Of a stretch of DNA of 40,897 nt, positions 26,078 to 32,984 are shown in pieces. Source of the stretch: Candidatus Falkowiibacteriota bacterium (GTDB lineage Bacteria > Patescibacteriota > Patescibacteriia > Patescibacteriales > UBA12465); NCBI GenBank assembly GCA_009995495.1, contig JAACPL010000006.1, positions 20,055 to 60,951 of the forward strand, in the 5' to 3' direction. The position numbers were made by a program, and so were the translations under genes. Each line of letters begins with the position of its first letter. Positions within the stretch are counted from its first letter, which is position 1. Below the pieces are notes generated by a model. That model made no database searches, was not told the origin of the DNA, and saw only the letters and a program-made list of their open reading frames with translations.

Positions 26078-27070
26078 TTACTTAGAATTTGAAAACACAA
26101 TTTCGTTCGGGTTAACTGAATCTAATTCAGCGTCCGAACGACGATTAATTACTATTGGTTTTTTTGAGGCATTAACCATTAACAGTAATATAGACCGTAC
26201 AGGAAGGCCCTCCTTAGTCATATATTCAACTGGAATATAATTCCAGCCGATGGCTAGGTCAAGCTGTGTCATTTTCCTTGCCGGAACAACTTCGCCAGCA
26301 TTATTGCCAGCCACGATTAAGAAATCTATATTAAAGTTGTTCTTAACAGCTTTTTTAATTTCTTCGCCGCTAGATACTTGGGTCAGATCGGTGTCAGTAA
26401 TATTGAGAGAGTCTTGACCCTCTACAATTATCTTGTTAATGACCGCCCAACGATGGTTACGACCAGAAGAAATTGAATCTTCCTCTGGGTCAAAGTAAAC
26501 AGAAAATGTTAGTTTTCCGGTTGGCACACTTCTGTTAATTCTGGAAACCTGTCCAGAGGCAAGCGCAGCGCCCTTAAATATTCCATCGAGAGCGGTTAGC
26601 CGGTAAGAACTCTGGTTACTAAGTACCATTCCTGACGCAGGTACAACCCCTTGCCGATTTTGAATTTCGGAACGCGCGGTTCCTGTATCAACAGTCCTGG
26701 CGGAGCCAAAAGTTTTAGACTCTTTTTTCAAGCCTAATATAGTCCGCGGTTTTTCATCTTCAACAGCTGATCCGTCGTCTAGCGATAAATCCTTTATGGC
26801 AATTTTGCCATTTTTTGCAACTCGCGTTGCTTCACCAATGTTAACTTTATTAAACCCCTCATATCGAGAGAGGTTAAATTTAGCCACACCATCGGACGGC
26901 AGAAAAGTGGCAACGGCCGAACCCCTCGAATTTATAACGACCTCTGTTAGGCCTTTTAAGTCAGAGACCACGAGCTTCTCGCTGGTCCCATTAAATACTC
27001 GGGCTTGTGCCCAAGACTGCTGAGCTCCGAAGAAACTCAAAAACATTACAAATAATAAAATTTTCTTCAT
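26078..27070 (-). CDS. Secreted protein of unknown function, single-gene cassette
   Basis: The track start at 27091 is a TTG whose first codons are the ribosome site itself. The true start is the ATG at 27070, 12 bases after GAGGAGG, giving 330 residues. A clean signal peptide, MKKILLFVMFLSFFGAQQSW with cleavage near AQA, is followed by a soluble, cysteine-free, probably beta-rich chain with no membrane segment. No family is recognised. The chain looks two-part: VNIGEATRVAKNGKIAIKDL near residue 75 and KLTFSVYFDPEEDSISSGRN near residue 190. Base composition is above its neighbours (one 60-base line, 26581-26640, counts 30 G+C). It has its own promoter, strong Shine-Dalgarno and twin terminators, so it forms an insulated unit that may have been acquired. 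lepB in the window would process it. Confidence 0.75.
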   Translation of the reverse strand: MKKILLFVMFLSFFGAQQSWAQARVFNGTSEKLVVSDLKGLTEVVINSRGSAVATFLPSDGVAKFNLSRYEGFNKVNIGEATRVAKNGKIAIKDLSLDDGSAVEDEKPRTILGLKKESKTFGSARTVDTGTARSEIQNRQGVVPASGMVLSNQSSYRLTALDGIFKGAALASGQVSRINRSVPTGKLTFSVYFDPEEDSISSGRNHRWAVINKIIVEGQDSLNITDTDLTQVSSGEEIKKAVKNNFNIDFLIVAGNNAGEVVPARKMTQLDLAIGWNYIPVEYMTKEGLPVRSILLLMVNASKKPIVINRRSDAELDSVNPNEIVFSNSK

Positions 27071-27082
27071 GATATATTCGGG

Positions 27083-27089
27083 CCTCCTC
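27083..27089 (-). promoter_or_regulatory. Shine-Dalgarno sequence that fixes the start of the secreted protein
   Basis: GAGGAGG is read 12 bases before the ATG at 27070; the TTG start in the ORF track overlaps it and is therefore not used. Confidence 0.75.
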
Positions 27090-27146
27090 AACCCTTTTTT
27101 TTAATTTAATTTTTAAAATACAATTTATAATTCTAGCTGACTATTT

Positions 27147-27175
27147 AATGTATCATACTTAAGATTAAAAGTCAA
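27147..27175 (-). promoter_or_regulatory. Promoter of the secreted-protein gene
   Basis: TTGACT (27170-27175) and TACATT (27147-27152) are 17 bases apart on the minus strand with a TATGA extension. The -35 lies inside the last codons of the upstream ComEC-like gene. Confidence 0.72.
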
Positions 27176-28109
27176 TAGGAAAAACGATATCTCCATTAAT
27201 ATCAGTTCTTTTAATAGATAAACCCATCTCTTTAACTCTTTCTAATATTTCTTGAGCCGGATGATTAAAACGATTATTAAGTCCGACTGAAATCACAAAA
27301 ATCTTGGCGCTAATTAATTCTAAAAATTCATAACTATTAGAGGTCTTAGAACCGTGGTGCGAAGCCTTAAAAACATCAACTTGGAGCTCAACTCCTAAGC
27401 CTCTTAAAAGATCACTAGCCCCAAGCAAGGCTTTTTCTACTTCGATCTCATTATCACCAGAAAATAAAAAATCTAAATTAGGGCAATTAAGCTTTGTAAT
27501 TAAAGAATTGTTATCATTTTCTGGAATTTCTAAAAAACGAGGATTTAAAAAAAATAAATCACAAGATCCTAAGCTATATTCAGCCCAAGTATCAATATAA
27601 ATAACCCCTGTCTCAGCCCCTCTCTTCGTTTCAATCCCTCTCTTCACCTCAGTCCCTCGCTTACTTTCAGCTGATAGACTAAGTAATAAATCTTGAATCG
27701 CACCATTTTTTGCGCCTTGCGCTAAAATCAAAGTTCTTATTTTATAACGAACCATACTTTCAATTAAACCAAGGGCATGATCATCATGATAATGACTAAG
27801 GACAACGAGATCGAGGCGCCGAGAAAAATATGGTAAAAATTTTCCTAATTTTTTAATTACTAAATTATCCGGCCCGCCATCAATTAAAATATTTTTACCA
27901 CCGATATTTCGTAAAAGAATAGCATCGCCCTGACCGACATCAAAGAAGATTACTGCCGGAAAATTTTTATTAATTAAGAGGCTAGAAAAAAATAAAAAAG
28001 ATAAAATTAAAAAACCCAAAGCTAAAAAAAATAAAAATATCTTTAAAACAAATTTTTTAAAAAAACTTATTTGATTGTTTTTCTGTTTTTCATCTTTTAA
28101 TAATTTCAT
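27165..28109 (-). CDS. ComEC/Rec2-like metallo-beta-lactamase-fold protein, membrane anchored
   Basis: The 314-residue protein has one N-terminal membrane anchor (FVLKIFLFFLALGFLILSFL) and an extracytoplasmic metallo-beta-lactamase domain of the type found at the C-terminus of ComEC: FFDVGQGDAILL, LIDGGPD, LSHYHDDHALG (HxHxDH), FLFSGDNE, KASHHGSKTS. In competence systems this domain is thought to degrade the non-transported DNA strand. The multi-pass channel part of ComEC is missing, so this is a stand-alone domain. A loop carries three 6-residue repeats (ESKRGT, EVKRGI, ETKRGA). With pilB in the window a role in DNA uptake or nutrient nucleic-acid digestion is possible. Confidence 0.83.
   Translation of the reverse strand: MKLLKDEKQKNNQISFFKKFVLKIFLFFLALGFLILSFLFFSSLLINKNFPAVIFFDVGQGDAILLRNIGGKNILIDGGPDNLVIKKLGKFLPYFSRRLDLVVLSHYHDDHALGLIESMVRYKIRTLILAQGAKNGAIQDLLLSLSAESKRGTEVKRGIETKRGAETGVIYIDTWAEYSLGSCDLFFLNPRFLEIPENDNNSLITKLNCPNLDFLFSGDNEIEVEKALLGASDLLRGLGVELQVDVFKASHHGSKTSNSYEFLELISAKIFVISVGLNNRFNHPAQEILERVKEMGLSIKRTDINGDIVFPIDF
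27613..27666 (-). repeat. 18-bp tandem repeat, three units, in frame in the ComEC-like gene
   Basis: Three diverged copies of an 18-base unit (27613-27630, 27631-27648, 27649-27666) each encode E-x-K-R-G-x. They insert a charged loop of about 20 residues between the middle strands of the hydrolase domain without breaking the frame. Confidence 0.8.
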
Positions 28110-28202
28110 AAAAATAGATCACTTATTTTTCCCGTCCCAACACAAAAAAATCATAACAAAACTGAGTTCAAGAAAAGATAAAATTTTAAAATCCCCAAAA
28201 AC

Positions 28203-28229
28203 AAAAACTGCCCCGTCAAACGGCGCAGT
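28203..28229 (-). terminator. Terminator of the histone-like gene
   Basis: On the minus strand ACTGC-G-CCGT-TTG-ACGG-G-GCAGT forms a stem with one G-G mismatch and is followed by TTTTTG. It lies 54 bases beyond the stop at 28283. Confidence 0.82.
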
Positions 28230-28282
28230 CTTTGCATAATTTTCAAATTAATAAATTTGATTAATCAAGTTAACAAAATTTA

Positions 28283-28468
28283 TTATTTCTTTTTCTTAGC
28301 CACCTTTTTTACAGCCTTTTTAACGGCTTTCTTAGGAGCGGCCTTCTTAGGAGCGGCTTTTTTTACTACTTTTTTAACAGCCTTTTTCACAGTTTTCTTA
28401 GGAGCAGCTTTTTTTACTACTTTTTTAGCAGCCTTCTTAGGAGCAGCTTTTTTTGCGATTTTTTTCAT
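28283..28468 (-). CDS. Lys/Ala/Pro-rich histone H1-like DNA-binding protein
   Basis: The 61-residue protein is almost only Lys, Ala, Val and Pro: MKKIAKKAAPKKAAKKVVKK and repeats of KKAAPKKAVKKAVKK. This is the composition of bacterial H1-like nucleoid proteins and of the tails of some HU proteins; a nucleic-acid-compacting role is inferred. The DNA itself is internally repetitive, so copy number could vary. It has its own near-consensus promoter, the strongest Shine-Dalgarno in the window and a GC-rich terminator, all pointing to high expression. The ORF on the opposite strand (28257-28550) is a shadow of this repeat. Confidence 0.85.
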   Translation of the reverse strand: MKKIAKKAAPKKAAKKVVKKAAPKKTVKKAVKKVVKKAAPKKAAPKKAVKKAVKKVAKKKK

Positions 28469-28476
28469 AGTTGTTT

Positions 28477-28485
28477 CACCTCCTC
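28477..28485 (-). promoter_or_regulatory. Strong Shine-Dalgarno sequence of the histone-like gene
   Basis: AGGAGGTGA, a full match to the 16S anti-Shine-Dalgarno complement, lies 7-8 bases before the ATG at 28468. Confidence 0.85.
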
Positions 28486-28593
28486 TCTTTAATCTTATTT
28501 TTCAAAGATTTATTTTAATTAAAATTTGTGCAACAAATTTATTTTTTTAAACCAAAATTTTTATAAAAAAGAAAATAAATTATCCACCTCTAT

Positions 28594-28622
28594 ATTATAC
28601 AACTAGTTAAAATTTATAGCAA
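28594..28622 (-). promoter_or_regulatory. Promoter of the histone-like gene
   Basis: TTGCTA and TATAAT are 17 bases apart on the minus strand. The predicted start near 28587 gives a leader of about 120 bases, longer than usual here. Confidence 0.75.
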
Positions 28623-28713
28623 TAGTTTTTTTAAAAAAATCAATCTCAAATAAAATTGGAAGTGAAAAAAGAAAACCAATTTTTAATTTCAGTTTTAATT
28701 TTTAATTTTTAAT

Positions 28714-30132
28714 TTAATCGAGCTCTTGATGTAAGTAAGTTAATAAGTTTTCAAGAGAAAATTTCTTCTGCTCCATCGTCTCTCTGTCTCTTAAAGTTAT
28801 CTCTGAATTTTCAAGTGTATCAAAATCAATTGTTAAACAATATGGAGTTCCGATTTCATCTTGTCGACGATAGCGCTTACCAATATTTCCATTATCATCG
28901 AACTCACATTTCCATTTTTGTTTTAAAATATCAAAAATCTCTCTGGCTTTAGCAACTAATTCTGGTTTATTTTTTAACAAAGGAAAAACTGCAACTTTTA
29001 TCGGTGCTAAACTAGGTTTTAAACTTAAAACGACTCTTGGCTCCCCGCCCTCATTTACTTCCTCACGATAAGCATTACTTAAAGCGGCTAAAAAAATCCG
29101 ACCAACACCAGCAGAGGTTTCAACAATGTGAGGAACAAAGCGTTCGTTTGTTTGCGGGTCAAGATAATTTAAATCTTGACTAGAAAATTTTGCGTGCTGA
29201 CTTAAATCATAATCGCCGCGAGCATGAATTCCTTCCATCTCTTTAAAGCCAAAAGGGAAATTAAATTCTATATCATAAGCCGCCTTAGCGTAGAAAACTA
29301 AATTTTCATGTTGATGCCAGCGTAAATTTTCCGGAAGAAAACCGAGCTTTAAATAAAAATCATAACGCAACTGTTTCCACTCGTTAAAAAATTTCTCATC
29401 ATCTCCTGGTTTAATAAAATATTGCATCTCCATTTGTTCAAACTCACGAGTTCTAAAAATAAATTGGCGTGCCGTAATTTCATTTCTAAAAGCCTTGCCG
29501 ATTTGAGCCACACCAAAAGGAATTTTTACTCGGCTTGAATCAACAATATTTTTGTAGTTAACATAAATTCCTTGGCAAGTTTCGCCTCGTAAATAAGTCG
29601 GCTCCTTAGTCCAGTCACTAGTAAAATTTCCTAAATTTGATTGGACTAATAAATTAAATTTCTTACCAGGAGTAAAATCTTTGGCGCCGCAAGTCGGACA
29701 TTTAATTTTATCTTTATTATTTTCAAAAATTTTATTAATTTCGTCTTCAGTCATTTTTTCATCAGCAAAAATTCCAGCATCTTCTAACAAAGTATCAAGG
29801 CGCAAACGAGCATGACATTTTTTACACTCAGTTAAAGGGTCGGAAAAGCCTTTAACATGGCCGGAAGCCTCCCAAATTTTTGGACTCATAAAAATTGCTG
29901 AATCAAGACCAACGACATCATCTCTTAATTGAGTCATTTCTTTCCACCAAAGTTTTTTAATATTATTAGCCAGCTCAACGCCATAAGGGCCGTAGTCATA
30001 AACCGCGGTAAAGCCTTCGTAAATTTCCGAAGATGGAAAAACAAAACCCCTTCTTTTACATAAAGAAACTAATTTCGCAAATTTATCATCGCCATCTTTT
30101 TTTTGAGAGTTTTCTTTTTTATCTTTGGTCAT
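28714..30132 (-). CDS. glyS: Glycyl-tRNA synthetase (single-chain, dimeric type)
   Basis: Class II enzyme that charges tRNA-Gly; this is the archaeal/Gram-positive alpha2 form, also called glyQS. Seen: CKRRGFVFPSSEIYEGFTAV and DYGPYGVELANNIK at the start; ESPKIW-like MSPKIWEASGHVKGF; zinc cysteines CKKC and CPTCGAKDF; motif 2 AFRNEITARQFIFRTREFEQ; motif 3 in VPHIVETSAGVGRIFLAAL; and the C-terminal anticodon domain (PIKVAVFPLLKNKPELV). The 472-residue length is normal. It follows argS by 11 bases, so the two are in one transcript. Confidence 0.96.
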   Translation of the reverse strand: MTKDKKENSQKKDGDDKFAKLVSLCKRRGFVFPSSEIYEGFTAVYDYGPYGVELANNIKKLWWKEMTQLRDDVVGLDSAIFMSPKIWEASGHVKGFSDPLTECKKCHARLRLDTLLEDAGIFADEKMTEDEINKIFENNKDKIKCPTCGAKDFTPGKKFNLLVQSNLGNFTSDWTKEPTYLRGETCQGIYVNYKNIVDSSRVKIPFGVAQIGKAFRNEITARQFIFRTREFEQMEMQYFIKPGDDEKFFNEWKQLRYDFYLKLGFLPENLRWHQHENLVFYAKAAYDIEFNFPFGFKEMEGIHARGDYDLSQHAKFSSQDLNYLDPQTNERFVPHIVETSAGVGRIFLAALSNAYREEVNEGGEPRVVLSLKPSLAPIKVAVFPLLKNKPELVAKAREIFDILKQKWKCEFDDNGNIGKRYRRQDEIGTPYCLTIDFDTLENSEITLRDRETMEQKKFSLENLLTYLHQELD

Positions 30133-30143
30133 AAAATTATAAA

Positions 30144-31841
30144 TTACATTTCTTCTAAAGGCTCAAGTCCAATAACCTTAAATCCATTAATTAAAACTTG
30201 TGATAAATGTTTTAAAAGACTCAAGCGCGCCAGTTTAAGATCTTTATCAGCCTTTAAAATATTGCAATTGTGATAATAATCATTAAACATCTGCACTAGT
30301 TCAAATAAATATTTAATTAAATCAGCGGGATTATATTTTTCCGTGGCCGTTTGCAAAAGTTCTGGGTATTTAGCAATTTTAAGTAAAATTTCTTTTTCTC
30401 TTGGATCATCTAAAAGTGAAAGTTTAGGCATGCTTAAAGAAAAACTAAAACCACTCTTCCTAATAATGCTACGCAACCGAGCATAACCATAAAGAACATA
30501 ACAGGCGGTAAAACCTTCTGATCTTGAAGCTTCATTAAGGTTAAAGGTTATTGTTTTTTCTGCCCCAACTTTTAACATTTCAAATTTAATAGTTGAAATA
30601 GCTAAAGACCTAGAAATTTTTTCCGTTCGTGACGGAGTCCAGTTTTTATGGCGACTAGTAGTTTCTGCTAAAAGTTTTTCAACTAATTTATTTTTTAAAT
30701 CCTCATAAGTTATAACATTTCCCGTTCTTGAGGCCATCATCCCCTCTGGTAAAGTCACAAAATCATAAGAAAGATGAATTAAAGGTTGCTTATAACCAGC
30801 TAATTCTAAAACTTTAAATAATTGTTTAAAATATTGACCCTGTCTAACATCAACCACATAAATAGAGGAGTTTAAATTATATTGCTTAAATTTCTCTGAA
30901 GCCAGGGCTAAATCGGCGACCGGATAAAGAGCTGTTCCATCAGACCTTATGATTGGTAAAACCCCTAAATCATAAGCATTTAAATCCGCAATTATTGCCC
31001 CTTGGCTTGGTTGTAAAATTCCCTGTTCTAGTAAACGCTCAACTATCTTCAACCCCTCAGCAATAACCTCGCTTTCGTAAAAAATTTTAGAAAATTTAAT
31101 ACCAAGCTCGGTGTAAATATCATTAAAATAATTTATACTCCAAGCTCTAGTTTTTTGCCATAATTCGTAGTCAGCCCCAGAACGCTTTTCAATATTTTTC
31201 ATCACTTCGGCGACTTCCTCTTTAAGTTCTGGTTTATCACTTAATTTTTTACTTGCTTCAGAATAACATTTTCCCAACAAAAAGCCTTTTGCTTCTGGGC
31301 GCTCCTCATAAACGGGATTAAGTCGCCAATTCCAAATAGTTTTAGCAACATGAATACCAAAATCATTAATATAGGAAACTGGGATAACTTTATTTCCTTG
31401 AGTAATTAATAAATTTTTAACCGCCTCACCATAACTAATGTTTCGTAGATGACCCACATGATATTCTTTATGAGTATTGCCATTAGAATATTCTATCATT
31501 ATTGTTTTGGCTTCAACTTTTTTTAAAAAACCATAATTATACTTTTCCTTTTTAATATCAGCTAGAACGAAAGGAGCTAAATAACTATTTTTAATAAAGA
31601 AATTTAAGTAAGGTCCGGCCGCTTCAATTTTTGAAAATATTTCCTTAAAACTTTCATTATTCTGAGCCCTTTGAGCTAAGCTAAGAGCAAGTTCTAAGGG
31701 CTTTACTTTTTTTTCTTGTGCTAAAATAAAACAAGGAAAACTTAAATCACCCAAATGACTTTCTTGGGGATAAATAAATAAATTTTCATTCAAATTAAGT
31801 TCTGAGGCAATATTATGTTTTAACTTCTCCAAAAATGTCAT
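30144..31841 (-). CDS. argS: Arginyl-tRNA synthetase
   Basis: Class I enzyme that charges tRNA-Arg. I start at the ATG at 31841 (MTFLEKLKHNIASEL), which matches the family N-terminal additional domain, rather than 7 codons upstream; the chain is then 565 residues. The HIGH-type motif is HVGHLRN in the segment SNGNTHKEYHVGHLRNISYG. The KMSK-type loop is reduced to MASRTGNVITYEDL, as in many ArgRS enzymes. The C-terminal DALR anticodon-binding domain includes CYVLYGYARLRSIIRKSG. It is the first gene of the argS-glyS pair and is divergent from the plus operon beginning at 31969. Confidence 0.96.
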   Translation of the reverse strand: MTFLEKLKHNIASELNLNENLFIYPQESHLGDLSFPCFILAQEKKVKPLELALSLAQRAQNNESFKEIFSKIEAAGPYLNFFIKNSYLAPFVLADIKKEKYNYGFLKKVEAKTIMIEYSNGNTHKEYHVGHLRNISYGEAVKNLLITQGNKVIPVSYINDFGIHVAKTIWNWRLNPVYEERPEAKGFLLGKCYSEASKKLSDKPELKEEVAEVMKNIEKRSGADYELWQKTRAWSINYFNDIYTELGIKFSKIFYESEVIAEGLKIVERLLEQGILQPSQGAIIADLNAYDLGVLPIIRSDGTALYPVADLALASEKFKQYNLNSSIYVVDVRQGQYFKQLFKVLELAGYKQPLIHLSYDFVTLPEGMMASRTGNVITYEDLKNKLVEKLLAETTSRHKNWTPSRTEKISRSLAISTIKFEMLKVGAEKTITFNLNEASRSEGFTACYVLYGYARLRSIIRKSGFSFSLSMPKLSLLDDPREKEILLKIAKYPELLQTATEKYNPADLIKYLFELVQMFNDYYHNCNILKADKDLKLARLSLLKHLSQVLINGFKVIGLEPLEEM

Positions 31842-31880
31842 AAAAAAACAAGAAAAAACCAAAGAAACAAGAAAACCCCC

Positions 31881-31922
31881 GTTATCAGTGGCAAGCTAAA
31901 TTATTTATGCTATAATGATAAC
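31881..31922 (+). promoter_or_regulatory. Extended -10 promoter flanked by a perfect 7-bp inverted repeat
   Basis: TATGCTATAAT at 31906-31916 is the same extended -10 as upstream of rel. GTTATCA (31881-31887) and TGATAAC (31916-31922) are exact inverted copies that bracket the promoter, the right-hand one touching the -10. This is the geometry expected of an operator pair or a loop-forming repressor site. The start would be near 31923. Confidence 0.6.
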
Positions 31923-31968
31923 AGACTTTTAAATATTTTTCAATTTATAAATATAATTTTTAAAAACT

Positions 31969-32946
31969 ATGTTTTCTTATCGTGTTATTTTAAAACAGGC
32001 CCTGAAAATTACACTAAAGTATAAATATCTTTGGCTATTTGGCTTGTTTGCTGCCCTAACTGCTGCTGGTGGTTCTTGGGAATATAATCTCTTAAGCCAA
32101 GGTTTTGGCAAAAATTTAATTGACAGTTCTTACCTCCAGCTTGAAAAAATTCTAGCCGTCTTAGAGCTAATGGTTAATTTTGCTAATGGCTTAATCACTT
32201 TAATTACAAGTGATATTTGGAATATCTTAAATGCTTTAACCTTAATATTACTAACAGGCTTATTATTTTTCTGTTTTATCTGGTTAAGCATTAGTTCTCA
32301 GGGAGCTTTAATCAATGCTTTAAAAAAGATTTTAAAAGGTAAGCAAAAAACCAAATCAATTAGCTACCGTGAAAATTTGACTGTTGGCCATAAAAATTTC
32401 TGGCAAGTCTTAGTGATGAATATCTTAATCAAATTTACAATAATCTTTTCATTCTTTATCATTAGCATTCCTCTTTTACTATTAGCAATTAAAGATTTTT
32501 CCGGCTTAGCCCTTATCTATATTATCCTTTTTGTTCTATTTGTCCCTTTTGTCACTGGTTTCTCTTTGATGATGAAATACGCAATTAATTATCAAATATT
32601 TGAAGGACTCGGAGTTTTTAAATCAATAGAAAAGGCTTATGAATTATTTAGAAAAAATTGGTTAATTAGCTTGGAAATGGCAGTAATTCTTTTCCTTATT
32701 TCGTTTGTCGCGGCTTTAGCTTTTGCTCTTAGTGCTTCAATTATTCTTTTACCATTATTTATTACCGGTCTAGTAATTAATGCTCTTTGGCTAACCTGGA
32801 CGATAACTTATATAGGCATTGCTTTAACAATTTTCTTCGGTGCAGTGCTTTCAACTTTTCAAATTAGTGCTTGGACTGGATTATTTTTCCACTTAAAAGA
32901 AAAGGGTGGAGCTCTAGCAAAATTAGAAAGATTGCTTAAGAAATAG
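31969..32946 (+). CDS. Polytopic membrane protein of unknown function
   Basis: The 325-residue protein has about six or seven membrane segments. The N-terminal FSYRVILKQALKITLKYKYL followed by WLFGLFAAL resembles the start of membrane proteins of the DUF975/glycerophosphodiesterase-membrane-domain group, in which a helix with a conserved FRKNW segment (here AYELFRKNWLISLEMAV) recurs; this similarity is from memory and weak. The chain ends with a cytosolic amphipathic tail, KLERLLKK. It begins the operon that continues with the PilB-like gene 38 bases on, so it may support the pilus apparatus or membrane insertion. Confidence 0.6.
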   Translation: MFSYRVILKQALKITLKYKYLWLFGLFAALTAAGGSWEYNLLSQGFGKNLIDSSYLQLEKILAVLELMVNFANGLITLITSDIWNILNALTLILLTGLLFFCFIWLSISSQGALINALKKILKGKQKTKSISYRENLTVGHKNFWQVLVMNILIKFTIIFSFFIISIPLLLLAIKDFSGLALIYIILFVLFVPFVTGFSLMMKYAINYQIFEGLGVFKSIEKAYELFRKNWLISLEMAVILFLISFVAALAFALSASIILLPLFITGLVINALWLTWTITYIGIALTIFFGAVLSTFQISAWTGLFFHLKEKGGALAKLERLLKK

Positions 32947-32984
32947 TTTTTCCTGATGAAAAATGATAAATATTAAATTAGCTT

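Noticed and set aside
27613-27666. Short spaced repeat considered as a CRISPR remnant
   Set aside because: The units are directly tandem, have no spacers and stay in frame within a protein gene.
28257-28550. Plus-strand ORF of 97 residues rich in Phe/Ala/Thr
   Set aside because: It is the reverse reading of the Lys/Ala repeat gene, which has promoter, Shine-Dalgarno and terminator on the minus strand.
28652-28683. AAAATTGG/CCAATTTT stem as the terminator of glyS
   Set aside because: The loop is long, the stem is AT-rich and no clear T run follows, so I did not list it as a feature.
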